A program made the translations under genes and the position numbers. From assembly GCF_003049685.1 (NCBI RefSeq), contig NZ_PYSY02000001.1:1488001-1552000 (forward strand): a stretch of 64,000 nt of DNA, read 5' to 3'. Below are positions 1 to 12,590 of this stretch, piece by piece (within the stretch, counting starts at the first letter, position 1; every line of letters begins with the position of its first letter). Below the pieces are notes generated by a model. That model saw only the letters and a program-made list of their open reading frames with translations, did not search any database and had not been told where the DNA came from. The DNA comes from Brucella pituitosa. GTDB lineage: Bacteria; Pseudomonadota; Alphaproteobacteria; Rhizobiales; Rhizobiaceae.

Positions 1-4103
<4,103 letters not shown>

Positions 4104-4395
4104 CGTCGCTCCTCGTTCTATAGCCTTACGGCTTGCTCACGCCTTGCGGCCTTTATCGTGCGCCGCCTTTCGGCGGTCCTTCTAACGGGCTAAAACCCGT
4201 TTCCTGAAGGCCCGGTCAGGGCCATCAGGAAAAGGGTTTAAAGTGATCAGAACATTCTCTTAACAATCGTTCTGATTATAATCTGCATGAAGAGAACCTA
4301 ATTCCGCGCTTTTCGTTTCTTTTCATGCATTTACTCCGGATGCAAGACCCAGAATGAAACCGGCGGACGGAAACCGTCCGCCGGAATACTCGAAC
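4104..4395 (-). promoter_or_regulatory. rplL-rpoB intergenic leader with several hairpins
   Basis: Non-coding spacer of 292 bp read through from rplL into rpoB. Hairpins seen: GCCGCC/GGCGG (4162-4177), AACGGG/CCCGTT (4184-4201) and a longer imperfect stem, CCTGA-GGCCC pairing with GGGCC-TCAGG (4203-4229). In other bacteria the equivalent spacer holds a partial terminator and a processing site that set rpoB expression below that of rplL. That role is an inference here. Confidence 0.55.
4360..4384 (-). terminator. strong hairpin just after rplL (attenuator/partial terminator)
   Basis: Perfect 11-bp stem CCGGCGGACGG / CCGTCCGCCGG with a 3-nt loop, starting 11 bases beyond the rplL stop. On the minus strand it is followed by only a short T run, which fits partial rather than complete termination before rpoB. 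Confidence 0.6.
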
Positions 4396-4767
4396 TTACT
4401 TGAGTTCGACCTTAGCGCCAGCTGCTTCGAGCTGTGCCTTGATCTTCTCAGCTTCGTCCTTGGAAGCGCCTTCCTTGACAGCCTTAGGAGCTGCTTCAAC
4501 GAGGTCCTTAGCTTCCTTGAGGCCGAGACCGGTGATTGCGCGAACTTCCTTGATCACGTTGATCTTGTTTGCGCCGCCGTCAGCGAGAACGACATCAAAT
4601 TCGGTCTTTTCTTCAGCAGCAGCAGCAGGAGCAGCGCCAGCAGCAGCAACTGCTACAGGAGCAGCAGCCGAAACGCCCCACTTTTCTTCGAGAAGCTTCG
4701 AAAGTTCAGCAGCTTCCAGAACTGTCAGAGCCGAAAGGTCGTCAACGATCTTTGCGAGATCAGCCAT
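4396..4767 (-). CDS. rplL: 50S ribosomal protein L7/L12
   Basis: Acidic stalk protein of the large ribosomal subunit that recruits elongation and initiation factors. It is 123 aa, the normal length: N-terminal dimerisation helices ([20 protein letters not shown]), an Ala-rich hinge (about residues 35-52), and the conserved C-terminal domain ([19 protein letters not shown], then the GAKVELK end). It lies 51 bp downstream of rplJ, its partner in the L10(L12)n stalk complex, on the same transcript. Confidence 0.99.
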   Translation of the reverse strand: MADLAKIVDDLSALTVLEAAELSKLLEEKWGVSAAAPVAVAAAGAAPAAAAEEKTEFDVVLADGGANKINVIKEVRAITGLGLKEAKDLVEAAPKAVKEGASKDEAEKIKAQLEAAGAKVELK

Positions 4768-4818
4768 TTTGGTATTTCCTTAGTTTAAGGTTTGAACTGT
4801 TTGTAATGAGAAACGGCC

Positions 4819-5337
4819 TTAAGCCGCCTCGTTCTTCCGGGCGTGCGCACCAATAACGCGGGCGATCTGGCCCGCTGGAGCGCTGGTAAGTACTGCAAGA
4901 CGCTGAGCCGGGGTCTGGATCATTCCAACCAGCTTTGCGCGCAGTTCGTCGAGCGATGGGAGCGAAGCAAGCGACTTTACGCCATCGGCGTTAAGCGTTG
5001 TTGCACCCATGGAACCGCCAAGAATAACGAGCTTTTCGTTAGCCTTAGCGAACTCGACGGCTACTTTCGGAGCAGTAATCGGGTCGTCTGCATATGCAAC
5101 GACCGTCTGACCTGTGAACAGGTCTGCGATACCTTCCGATTCCGTGCCCTGAAGAGCGATTTTGGCAAGGCGGTTTTTCGCGACTTTAACGGTGCCACCA
5201 GCATCACGCATCTTGGAACGAAGATCGCTCATCTGCGCAACGGTGAGACCGGTATAGTGGGCCACGACGACCGAACCGGACTCTTTGAAAGCGCCGTTCA
5301 GCCACGCGACAAATTCGCGCTTTTCCGCTCTATCCAC
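4819..5337 (-). CDS. rplJ: 50S ribosomal protein L10
   Basis: Base of the ribosomal stalk; binds 23S rRNA and carries the L7/L12 dimers. 172 aa. The start is GTG at 5337, chosen because GGAGAG sits five bases upstream and the product begins [20 protein letters not shown] as in the family; the [20 protein letters not shown] segment is typical. Placed between rplA and rplL. L10, or the L10-L12 complex, commonly represses its own mRNA by binding the leader, and the 394-bp leader in front of this gene is strongly structured. Confidence 0.98.
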   Translation of the reverse strand: MDRAEKREFVAWLNGAFKESGSVVVAHYTGLTVAQMSDLRSKMRDAGGTVKVAKNRLAKIALQGTESEGIADLFTGQTVVAYADDPITAPKVAVEFAKANEKLVILGGSMGATTLNADGVKSLASLPSLDELRAKLVGMIQTPAQRLAVLTSAPAGQIARVIGAHARKNEAA

Positions 5338-5731
5338 TGTGTCTCTCCAGTAGACAGGACCAATTGGTCCTGCCGGGTTGCCTTTGCCAGATAAACCTGA
5401 CGGCTCATCTGACGTTCGAGGATCCTGTCCCCTTCAGCTTCACCCGCAAAACGGACTTCACTCAAAGGCAACTACGGTTCAAACCTCGCATGCACTTTCG
5501 TGCGAAACAGGGTTATTCCACGTCTCATGCAGGCCATATGTTTAAGGACTATCACCCGGAGATGATGATCCGCCTGCAATCTCGGACAGGATAACCGGAC
5601 TTTCGTCCGGCTATCCGGATCTTGCGATCCGGAATTCTTACACTTTCGACCACTCTCGCAGTACCGGTGTGCCACCAATGCCTCCCCTTCAAAGGAAGGC
5701 TCAGACTCCGGCGAACCGGAGCCCAAATAAC
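5338..5731 (-). promoter_or_regulatory. rplJ leader region (candidate L10 autoregulatory leader)
   Basis: 394 bp between rplA and rplJ with no gene. In minus-strand order it holds a stem closed by a UUCG-type loop just after rplA (5706-5721), a CCGGAT/ATCCGG hairpin (5615-5632) and a GGATA-CCGGA/TCCGG-TATCC hairpin (5589-5616). The last two share bases 5615-5616 and cannot both be fully formed. Further down is a possible CAGGC/GCCTG closing stem. This layout suits ribosomal-protein feedback plus attenuation, but no consensus was computed. Confidence 0.55.
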
Positions 5732-6433
5732 TTAAGCGACGACCTTAACGGTTGCCGGATCGACCTTGACGCCTACGCCCATGGTCGAGGAAATCGATAC
5801 GCGCTTGACGTATTCACCCTTTGCAGCCGAAGGCTTAGCCTTGATGACCGCATCAGCAAAGGCCTTGATGTTTTCTTCGAGCTTCTGGCTGTCGAAGGAA
5901 ACCTTGCCGATACCAGCATGGATGATACCAGCCTTTTCGACGCGGAACTCAACTGCGCCGCCCTTGGAAGCGGTAACTGCAGCTGCAACGTCAACAGTCA
6001 CGGTGCCAACCTTAGGATTTGGCATCAGGCCGCGTGGGCCGAGTACCTTACCGAGACGACCAACGAGTGGCATCATGTCAGGAGTGGCAATGCAGCGATC
6101 GAATTCGATCTTGCCGCCATTGACGATTTCGAAAAGCTCTTCTGCACCAACGATGTCGGCGCCAGCCTTCTTAGCTTCTTCAGCCTTGTCGCCGCGTGCA
6201 AAAACAGCAACGCGAACGGTACGGCCTGTGCCGTTAGGAAGGTTGACAACGCCACGAACCATCTGGTCGGCGTGACGCGGATCAACGCCGAGGTTCATTG
6301 CGATTTCGATGGTTTCGTCGAACTTGGCAACTGCACGTTCCTTAACCAGACCGATTGCATCGGACAGGTGGTAGAGCTTGTTGACGTCAACGCCTTCGCG
6401 GATCTTAGCTACACGCTTGGAAATCTTTGCCAT
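5732..6433 (-). CDS. rplA: 50S ribosomal protein L1
   Basis: Large-subunit protein of the L1 stalk that assists release of deacylated tRNA; in other bacteria it also represses its own operon. 233 aa, standard length, starting [21 protein letters not shown]. The central signatures [20 protein letters not shown] and [11 protein letters not shown] are intact. It begins four bases after the rplK stop, so the two are cotranscribed and probably translationally coupled. Confidence 0.99.
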   Translation of the reverse strand: MAKISKRVAKIREGVDVNKLYHLSDAIGLVKERAVAKFDETIEIAMNLGVDPRHADQMVRGVVNLPNGTGRTVRVAVFARGDKAEEAKKAGADIVGAEELFEIVNGGKIEFDRCIATPDMMPLVGRLGKVLGPRGLMPNPKVGTVTVDVAAAVTASKGGAVEFRVEKAGIIHAGIGKVSFDSQKLEENIKAFADAVIKAKPSAAKGEYVKRVSISSTMGVGVKVDPATVKVVA

Positions 6434-6437
6434 GGTC

Positions 6438-6866
6438 TTAGCTCACCACTTCCAGGCCCATCGAACGGGCAGAACCTTCGATCATGCGCATTGCCGCTTC
6501 CACGTCAGATGCGTTCAGATCCTTCATCTTAACAAGAGCAATTTCGCGAACTTTATCACGCGCAATTGTGCCTGCCTTTTCCTTGCCAGGTGCCTTGGAA
6601 CCCGACTTGAGGTTGGCAGCCTTCTTAAGGAAGTAGGTTACCGGAGGAGTCTTCATCACAAAAGTGAAAGACTTGTCCTGATAGTATGTGATCACGACTG
6701 GAATCGGCGAACCTTTTTCCAGTTCCTGTGTGGCAGCGTTAAATGCCTTACAGAATTCCATGATGTTGATGCCGCGCTGACCCAGTGCTGGGCCGATCGG
6801 AGGCGATGGATTGGCCGCACCTGCTGCTACCTGGAGCTTCAGCTGGCCTGCAATTTTCTTAGCCAT
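6438..6866 (-). CDS. rplK: 50S ribosomal protein L11
   Basis: Binds the GTPase-associated centre of 23S rRNA and is needed for RelA activation and thiopeptide sensitivity in other bacteria. 142 aa, full length: [20 protein letters not shown], then [22 protein letters not shown] and the C-terminal rRNA-binding domain ending [11 protein letters not shown]. First gene of the rplKAJL series; the 182-bp gap separating it from nusG could hold its promoter. Confidence 0.99.
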   Translation of the reverse strand: MAKKIAGQLKLQVAAGAANPSPPIGPALGQRGINIMEFCKAFNAATQELEKGSPIPVVITYYQDKSFTFVMKTPPVTYFLKKAANLKSGSKAPGKEKAGTIARDKVREIALVKMKDLNASDVEAAMRMIEGSARSMGLEVVS

Positions 6867-7048
6867 TGCATTCTGCCTTCATAAAAATACCGGAAACCGG
6901 TGTTCTCGATTAATGCCGGAGATCCGGCTCTCGACTGACGTCAGACGAACTGACTGGCAGTTTGGTGGTGCGAAATCAGCGACCGGCTAAGCCGCCTATC
7001 CTTCCACCTTTTCCACTTTTCACAGTGGACACCCTTGCGGGCAAACAA

Positions 7049-7576
7049 TCAGAGCTTATCGACCTGACTGTATTCAAGATCCACAGGCGTAGCACGCCCG
7101 AAGATGGAAACCTCAACCTTGAGACGGGCACGCTCATCATCGACTTCCTGAACGATACCGTTGAACGAAGCAAACGGACCATCGGAAACGCGAACGTTTT
7201 CACCGATCTCAAAGGTGATCGATGATTTTGGCCGATCAACACCATCCTGAACCTGGTTCAGAATCTGATCGACTTCCTTCTGAGAGACCGGAACAGGCTT
7301 TGAATCACCAAGGAACCCGGTCACGCGCGGCGTATTCTTAATCAAAGAAAACACAGCATCAGTCAGCGTGGCATGCACGAGTACATAACCCGGGAAGAAC
7401 TTGCGCTCAGCATCGACCTTACGGCCGCGGCGAACTTCAACAACCTTCTCGGTAGGCACAACAATCTGCTCGATCAGGCTGGAAAGGCCTTTCTGAGCAG
7501 CTTTAGTTTCAATATCCTCGGCCACCTTCTTTTCGAAGTTGGAATAGGCGTGAACGATGTACCAGCGCGCTGTCAT
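7049..7576 (-). CDS. nusG: transcription termination/antitermination factor NusG
   Basis: Elongation factor that binds RNA polymerase and couples it to Rho or to ribosomal S10. 175 aa from MTARWYIVHAYSNFEKKVAED. This start was preferred over an in-frame TTG 15 bases upstream because GGGGAG lies seven bases before it and because family members begin this way. The NGN domain covers about residues 1-110 and includes FFPGYVLVHA; a C-terminal KOW domain (IGENVRVSDGPFASFNGIVQ) follows. It lies 21 bp after secE. Confidence 0.98.
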   Translation of the reverse strand: MTARWYIVHAYSNFEKKVAEDIETKAAQKGLSSLIEQIVVPTEKVVEVRRGRKVDAERKFFPGYVLVHATLTDAVFSLIKNTPRVTGFLGDSKPVPVSQKEVDQILNQVQDGVDRPKSSITFEIGENVRVSDGPFASFNGIVQEVDDERARLKVEVSIFGRATPVDLEYSQVDKL

Positions 7577-7597
7577 CTCGTAACTCCCCAATCCTGC

Positions 7598-7798
7598 TTA
7601 GCGGCCAAGGCCAAGTATAAATTCTACGCCATAGGCCATAAGCTGATCGGCAAGAAAAAAGAATGCAGCAGCCAGAAACGCCATGACCACCACCATAATC
7701 GTGGAGATGATCGTTTCACGCCTTGTAGGCCAGGTCACTTTCGCCGTTTCGGCGCGAACCTGCTGGAAAAAGGTGATCGGATTCGTCTTGGATGCCAT
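7598..7798 (-). CDS. secE: preprotein translocase subunit SecE
   Basis: Small essential subunit of the SecYEG channel in the inner membrane. 66 aa from MASKTNPITFFQQVRAE; the amphipathic segment KVTWPTRRET precedes a single membrane span (TIISTIMVVVMAFLAAAFFF). The upstream in-frame extension is rejected since single-span alphaproteobacterial SecE proteins are about this size. It is paired with nusG as in most bacteria. Confidence 0.97.
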   Translation of the reverse strand: MASKTNPITFFQQVRAETAKVTWPTRRETIISTIMVVVMAFLAAAFFFLADQLMAYGVEFILGLGR

Positions 7799-8031
7799 CT
7801 GCCACTCTGTTTGCTTGGTGAACCACCGTCCCTGACCCAAAAGCGAATCAAAAACGGGAACCCACGCGTATACGGTACGCAAAGCTGAAGATTCAGCCCC
7901 ACGCACCGCGTGTCTGTTGACGTTACATAGAATCGATTCTCAAAAAAAACAAGCCCATTGGTTAAAAGAATACCATACAGGCTTATCGGAGATAACCGAT
8001 CCTTGCTAAATTCGCTTAACCGACCATTCAA

Positions 8032-8175
8032 TCATGCCCAGCCCACCGGCGGCAGCACAATTTTGACGGTAGCGACCATCCCTGCCCGGCCAACAAATTC
8101 CGGCAGGAAGTTATCTTCGCCGATCTCGCATCGCTGAACTACGGGCGCATATCGGATGAATGAGCAAAAGCCCAC
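8032..8175 (-). CDS. possible small protein (47 aa), unrecognised
   Basis: A GTG-started frame of 48 codons including stop, reading MGFCSFIRYAPVVQRCEIGE and ending VKIVLPPVGWA. The residues are evenly mixed and look more protein-like than most random frames of this size. There is no clear ribosome binding site, and the start is just after the tRNA-Trp terminator hairpin. No family recognised; it may be the remnant of a longer gene or not translated at all. Confidence 0.25.
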   Translation of the reverse strand: MGFCSFIRYAPVVQRCEIGEDNFLPEFVGRAGMVATVKIVLPPVGWA

Positions 8176-8191
8176 CCAGATAGAATACAGA

Positions 8192-8228
8192 AAACGAGCG
8201 CCCATAGTCAAGCTATGAGCACTCGTTT
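8192..8228 (-). terminator. hairpin downstream of tRNA-Trp
   Basis: Outer stem AAACGAG/CTCGTTT with inner stem CATAG/CTATG; on the minus strand it is followed by TTTTCTGT. Its position five bases past the tRNA-Trp 3' end suggests it ends the tRNA-tuf-tRNA transcript. Confidence 0.5.
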
Positions 8229-8232
8229 AAAA

Positions 8233-8308
8233 TGGCAGGGGCAGCAGGGCTCGAACCCGCGACCTACGGTTTTGGAGACCGTCGCTCTACCAACTGAGCT
8301 ATACCCCT
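8233..8308 (-). tRNA. tRNA-Trp (CCA anticodon)
   Basis: 76 nt with encoded 3' CCA. The acceptor AGGGGTA pairs with TGCCCCT, the D arm reads AGCTCAGTTGGTAGAGC, the anticodon loop is CTCCAAA and the T arm contains GGTTCGAGCC. Lies between tuf and secE, the standard position in proteobacteria. Confidence 0.97.
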
Positions 8309-8358
8309 ATGCGGCATCCAAGATGCCAGACTGGCGGCGTTACCGCCAGTCAAATTCA

Positions 8359-9532
8359 TTACTCGATGATCGAAGCGACGATGCCTGCACCGACGGTGCG
8401 GCCACCTTCACGGATAGCGAAGCGGAGCTTCTCTTCCATTGCGATCGGGACGATCAGCGTAACGTCAACGGTAACGTTGTCGCCAGGCATAACCATTTCC
8501 GTGCCTTCTGGCAGGGTAACAACACCGGTCACGTCAGTCGTACGGAAGTAGAACTGTGGACGGTAGTTAGTGAAGAATGGCGTATGACGGCCACCTTCGT
8601 CCTTGGTCAGAATGTATGCTTCTGCCTTGAACTTGGTGTGTGGCTTAACCGAACCTGGCTTGCAGAGAACCTGACCACGTTCAACGTCGTCACGGCCTAC
8701 ACCGCGAACCAGTGCGCCGATGTTGTCGCCAGCCTGGCCCTGATCGAGCAGCTTGCGGAACATTTCAACGCCGGTAACAGTCGTCTTGCCAGTGGCCTTG
8801 ATGCCAACGATTTCGACTTCTTCGCCAACCTTGACGATACCGCGCTCAACACGACCGGTAACAACAGTACCACGACCCGAGATCGAGAACACGTCTTCGA
8901 TTGGCATCAGGAATGGCTGGTCGATCGGACGTTCTGGCGTTGGGATATAATCGTCAACAGCAGACATCAGGTTGCGGATTGCGTCTTCGCCGAGTTCCTT
9001 CGAAGAATCTTCCAGAGCAGCAAGAGCCGAACCCTTGATGATTGGAACTTCGTCGCCTGGGAAGTCGTACTTCGAAAGCAGTTCGCGAACTTCGAGTTCT
9101 ACGAGTTCGAGAAGTTCAGCATCGTCAACCTGATCGCACTTGTTCAGGAACACGACGATCGCAGGAACGCCAACCTGACGAGCGAGCAGGATGTGCTCAC
9201 GGGTCTGTGGCATCGGGCCGTCAGCTGCCGAAACAACCAGGATCGCGCCGTCCATCTGTGCAGCACCGGTGATCATGTTCTTAACATAGTCAGCGTGGCC
9301 TGGGCAGTCGACGTGCATAGTGACGAGCTGCAGTTTCATATTCAACGTGTGCCGTCGAAATGGTGATACCGCGAGCGCGTTCTTCCGGTGCAGCATCGAT
9401 CTGGTCGTATGCCTTGAACTCACCGAAGAACTTCGTGATTGCTGCTGTCAGCGACGTCTTGCCATGGTCAACGTGACCAATCGTGCCGATGTTTACGTGG
9501 GGCTTATTACGTTCAAACTTGCTTTTTGCCAT
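8359..9532 (-). pseudogene. tuf: elongation factor Tu, frame broken by a 2-nt deletion
   Basis: EF-Tu delivers aminoacyl-tRNA to the ribosome. The N-terminal part is intact ([21 protein letters not shown]-loop GHVDHGKT) up to [11 protein letters not shown]. The frame then continues as RRLPRPR and stops at 9290. The remainder, from [14 protein letters not shown] through the NKCD motif to [10 protein letters not shown], is open in another frame. Comparing codons, TAT-GCA-CAC-GTC is expected but TAT-GCA-C-GTC is found, i.e. two bases of a CACA run are missing at 9313/9314. Restoring them gives 391 aa, the normal length. No other lesion is seen, so this is a very recent mutation or a sequencing/assembly error. 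Many proteobacteria carry a second tuf copy, which could make the loss survivable. Confidence 0.9.
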
Positions 9533-9671
9533 CGCCGTTGTTCTCTTTGTTCTAGAACCGCTCGAGCGCCAGCACGAAAATCCATCAGACTTTCAGGCCG
9601 ACATTTATGCCAAAACGGAACGGCGAACCGCCCGTCGATGATTCCTTACACGCCTATCCGCTCTTGAAAAC

Positions 9672-9745
9672 TGGAGCGGGTAACGGGAATCGAACCCGTG
9701 TATTCAGCTTGGAAGGCTGCTGCTCTACCATTGAGCTATACCCGC
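9672..9745 (-). tRNA. tRNA-Gly (TCC anticodon)
   Basis: 74 nt with encoded CCA: acceptor GCGGGTA, D arm AGCTCAATGGTAGAGC, anticodon loop CTTCCAA, T loop GTTCGATTC. Sits between tRNA-Tyr and tuf, matching the tRNA-tufB arrangement known from enterobacteria. Confidence 0.97.
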
Positions 9746-9769
9746 ATACTCTAAACTCTGATCCGACAG

Positions 9770-9854
9770 TGGTGGAGGAAGTTGGATTTGAACCAACGTA
9801 GGCTTAGCCAACGGATTTACAGTCCGTCCCCTTTAACCGCTCGGGCATTCCTCC
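9770..9854 (-). tRNA. tRNA-Tyr (GTA anticodon)
   Basis: 85 nt class II tRNA with a long variable arm: acceptor GGAGGAA, anticodon loop CTGTAAA, T loop GTTCAAATC, encoded CCA. First gene of the tRNA-tRNA-tuf-tRNA series; its promoter should lie in 9855-10000. Confidence 0.97.
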
Positions 9855-10148
9855 TAATATCACTATCAGCAGAGTCGAGTAACTAGGCATTTTCTGCAGA
9901 ATGTCTGGTTGGCTGTTGAACCCGCCGTCGTTCTGCGAGGGGGCTTATGCCGATATGCGCTCCTCCTGTCAACAGGGTAAAAGTGAAAAGAATGCATATC
10001 CTTCCAATAGTTGCAGGTGGTGACCTATCGAGGTTTCGGCGGAACCGCCGGAAATCAGGGCTTATAGCCGGTTGAGCATCAAAATTTCAGGGTTCATTTA
10101 ACTGCTATCCAGCTATCTTCCCTGCTGTGGACAGGATATAAGCGCCCC

Positions 10149-11018
10149 ATGAACGATCAAAATTCTCCCCGTACCCCAAAAGATTCTCACTATGCGCGTC
10201 TGCGTCGCGAACATCGCGATCAAAAGGCCGTGTCGGAAGGCAAAGCTCCGCATAAGCCGCAGCGTGCTCCGATTCCTGCAGGTCGTGTAGCGGAAGGAAC
10301 AGTCCGTCTTTACGGCCTGCACACCGTACGCGCTGCAGTAGAGAACCCCGCGCGCAAGATTCTGCGCATGCGCGCCACACGCAACGGCTTCGCTCGCCTC
10401 GAAATTGGTGAAGCGGAAGCTCTGCCCTTCCCTGTTGAAATCGTCGAACCGAAAGATATCGACAAAGAGACAGGCTCGGATGCCGTGCATCAGGGCGTCA
10501 TGATCGAAGCGCAGCCGCTTCGCCCCAAAAAGCTATCGGAACTGAAAGAAAGCCCGCTATTGCTGGTTCTCGATCAGGTAACCGATCCGCATAATGTCGG
10601 CGCTATCATTCGTTCGGCAGTGGCTTTTGGTGCAGGCGCATTGATTGCGACGAGCCGCCATAGCCCACAGGAAAGTGGCGTTCTGGCGAAAGCTGCATCC
10701 GGTGCGCTTGAACTGATTCCCCATATCGAAGTGCGCAATCTGGCTGAAGCAATCGAAGAGCTTCACTCCCTCGGCTTCATGACCATTGGTCTTGATTCGG
10801 AAGGTCCGCAGGAAATGGAATCGACACTGACCGGTGATCGGGTAGCCATTGTTCTCGGTGCTGAAGGCAAGGGATTGCGTCAGAAGACTCGCGAAACAGT
10901 GACTGCTTTGGCACGGCTCGACATGCCGGGCGAGATCAAATCACTCAACGTCTCAAACGCAGCGGCGATTTCGCTTTACGCTGCCGAGCGTTATCTGCGT
11001 GCGCGTCGTCCTTTGTAA
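10149..11018 (+). CDS. rlmB: 23S rRNA (guanosine-2'-O-)-methyltransferase RlmB (TrmH/SpoU family)
   Basis: SAM-dependent 2'-O-methylation of a 23S rRNA guanosine (G2251 in E. coli). 289 aa: a basic N-terminal tail (about 1-45), the SpoU substrate-binding domain (RLYGLHTVRAAVENP), then the trefoil-knot SpoU catalytic domain with its three motifs, DPHNVGAIIRSA, IVLGAEGKGLR and SLNVSNAAAISLY. A single gene divergent from the tRNA-Tyr cluster. Exact target base is inferred from family membership. Confidence 0.93.
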   Translation: MNDQNSPRTPKDSHYARLRREHRDQKAVSEGKAPHKPQRAPIPAGRVAEGTVRLYGLHTVRAAVENPARKILRMRATRNGFARLEIGEAEALPFPVEIVEPKDIDKETGSDAVHQGVMIEAQPLRPKKLSELKESPLLLVLDQVTDPHNVGAIIRSAVAFGAGALIATSRHSPQESGVLAKAASGALELIPHIEVRNLAEAIEELHSLGFMTIGLDSEGPQEMESTLTGDRVAIVLGAEGKGLRQKTRETVTALARLDMPGEIKSLNVSNAAAISLYAAERYLRARRPL

Positions 11019-11040
11019 AGAATCAGCTCAACTCCAACAT

Positions 11041-11063
11041 CTGGAGCGTTTCATCCGCTCCAG
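11041..11063 (+). terminator. hairpin after rlmB
   Basis: CTGGAGCG / CGCTCCAG stem of 8 bp with a 7-nt loop, 22 bases past the rlmB stop. No T tract follows, so it may be an mRNA 3' stabiliser rather than a true intrinsic terminator. Confidence 0.35.
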
Positions 11064-11143
11064 ACAATGATTCGTCGCTCTGACGTTTCCCAGCGCGCAT
11101 CTTTTCCGAAAACGGCCAAATGCATTCCGGGATGCGCGTTTAG

Positions 11144-11575
11144 TCACGCAGTCGCGATATAGGTGCGAATATCTTCCGCCTCGCGCTCCACATCCTCGAT
11201 GCGCCGTTTCACAACGTCACCAATCGAAATGATTCCTGCAAGCTTCCCGTTTTCTTCCACCGGCATATGACGGAAGCGATTATGCGTCATGATTTCCATT
11301 ACCTGGTTAATCGTATGATGCTCACGGCAAACTTGCACTTTAGACGTCATAAATTCAGAAACCGGACGTGCCCCGATTCCTGTATCCAGTGCTGCCAATG
11401 CCCGAACAACATCGCGCTCGGAAAGAATACCTTTGATGTGCCCTGCCTCATCGCAGGCCACAATCGCACCGATTTTATATTGGACGAGAATGGCAATGGC
11501 GTGTGAAAGCGTATCATCAGGTTTGATGACAACGACATCCCTGCCCTTGTTTTCGAGAATCGATCTAACGGTCAT
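11144..11575 (-). CDS. CBS-domain pair protein
   Basis: 143 aa made of two CBS motifs (about residues 8-62 and 75-132), the adenine-nucleotide-sensing module. Start MTVRSILENKGRDVVVIKP is chosen over an upstream codon because GGGAGGG lies shortly before it. Typical CBS features are GIL-SERDVVRAL and GIISIGDVVKRRI. Stand-alone CBS pairs usually bind AMP/ATP or SAM and regulate other proteins; the partner is unknown here. Convergent with rlmB. Confidence 0.88.
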   Translation of the reverse strand: MTVRSILENKGRDVVVIKPDDTLSHAIAILVQYKIGAIVACDEAGHIKGILSERDVVRALAALDTGIGARPVSEFMTSKVQVCREHHTINQVMEIMTHNRFRHMPVEENGKLAGIISIGDVVKRRIEDVEREAEDIRTYIATA

Positions 11576-11633
11576 GCCAAAATCCCTCCCAAGGTTCAGC
11601 AATCAATCTTGCGGCTCTGCCGCATGATTCTAC

Positions 11634-11740
11634 AGCATCGGCCCAAAAATCGGAATCGATTTTTGGAAAGCACGATGCGTAGATTCAATAGTTTAGAGCG
11701 TCCGTGTGTAGCGCCCAAGAGGGCGCACGGCGCTCTAACG
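11634..11740. repeat. palindromic intergenic repeat (two modules)
   Basis: First module: CCAAAAATCG / CGATTTTTGG hairpin (11643-11666) framed by GCATCG and CGATGC. Second module: AGAGCG ... GCGCCC-AAGA-GGGCGC ... CGCTCT (11695-11736). The second module recurs at 35529-35568. Member of the AGAGC-bounded repeat family of this window. Confidence 0.8.
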
Positions 11741-11820
11741 CAGCTTCCTCAAGCTGTGTTCCCAAGATGGTGCGCTTTCAATGCCCGCTTTGCAAGCGGA
11801 CTAAATAGGGAAGGATCAGG

Positions 11821-12570
11821 TCAGCGCCTTATGACTGCGTCATAGCTGCGCGGCTTATCCAGCAGTGAAATGCCAAAGAACCCGGCAATAAATCCGCCAA
11901 TATGGGCTTCCCAGGCGATACCCGACAAATCAGCCCCGCCAGTGGAATACAATCCCGTAAAGATATTGATCAGAAACCATATACCCACGAAGGTCAGTAC
12001 AGGCTTTAATGTCAGCGTAAGGCCAATCGGCAATACCGGTCCGGCAAATTCAGATCGGCGTCCAGCACCGACGCGGCGGAAACCGTAACGCGCAGCAGCG
12101 CCCATCATGCCGGAAATAGCTCCGGAAGCCCCGACAAGGGGCGTCACGCTTTCGGGATAAATGGCATAATGCGTCAGTCCCGCAATCACCGATGTCAAAA
12201 TCCAGAAAATGATCATTCGTCCGGTGCCAATACGTCCCGCCAGTGGGGAACCGAAAGCGGCGAACCAGATCATGTTGACCGCTATATGGGCAAATCCACC
12301 ATGCATGAAAGAGTAACTGATGAGCGTGAACAGTGCCGCCGGATCCGAAAAGCCACCCGCCAATGAGAACCGCGCTGGAATCAAAGCGAAGTTCAGCATG
12401 AACTCATAGTTCTGCTGCTCGCTGATAATATAGTTCTGATAAATATAAACGCCCGCACAAATTGCCATCAGCGCAAGAACGACGCTCGGTATGTTGAATA
12501 TCGGCTCTCCACCGCCCGGCCGTCTCGAATCATTGGCATTTCTGCGCATTTCAGGCTGAGGCGTATTCAT
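11821..12570 (-). CDS. rhomboid family intramembrane serine protease
   Basis: 249 aa inner membrane protease of the rhomboid fold with about six membrane spans. The catalytic Ser149 is in GASGAISG, the His223 in WEAHIGGFIAG, and the oxyanion-side motif HGGFAHIAVN (H95, N99) is present, so the enzyme should be active. A Pro/Arg/Gly-rich N-terminal tail of about 25 residues is cytoplasmic. Substrate unknown. Monocistronic, flanked by repeats on both sides. Confidence 0.9.
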   Translation of the reverse strand: MNTPQPEMRRNANDSRRPGGGEPIFNIPSVVLALMAICAGVYIYQNYIISEQQNYEFMLNFALIPARFSLAGGFSDPAALFTLISYSFMHGGFAHIAVNMIWFAAFGSPLAGRIGTGRMIIFWILTSVIAGLTHYAIYPESVTPLVGASGAISGMMGAAARYGFRRVGAGRRSEFAGPVLPIGLTLTLKPVLTFVGIWFLINIFTGLYSTGGADLSGIAWEAHIGGFIAGFFGISLLDKPRSYDAVIRR

Positions 12571-12590
12571 AAATTGCCGCTTTCCATCTG

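Larger units (their letters stand above)
7799..8231 (-). other. tRNA-Trp to secE spacer (433 bp)
   Basis: Holds the tRNA-Trp terminator-like hairpin (8192-8228), a possible 47-codon reading frame (8032-8175) and an AT-rich stretch (about 7920-7990, with a run of eight T on the minus strand at 7940-7950) where the secE-nusG promoter probably lies. No promoter hexamers good enough to call. Confidence 0.5.

Noticed and set aside
4400..4783. Several plus-strand frames across rplL, rplJ, rplA and rplK
   Set aside because: Antisense shadows of highly biased ribosomal-protein genes, made of Ser/Arg/Pro-rich sequence.
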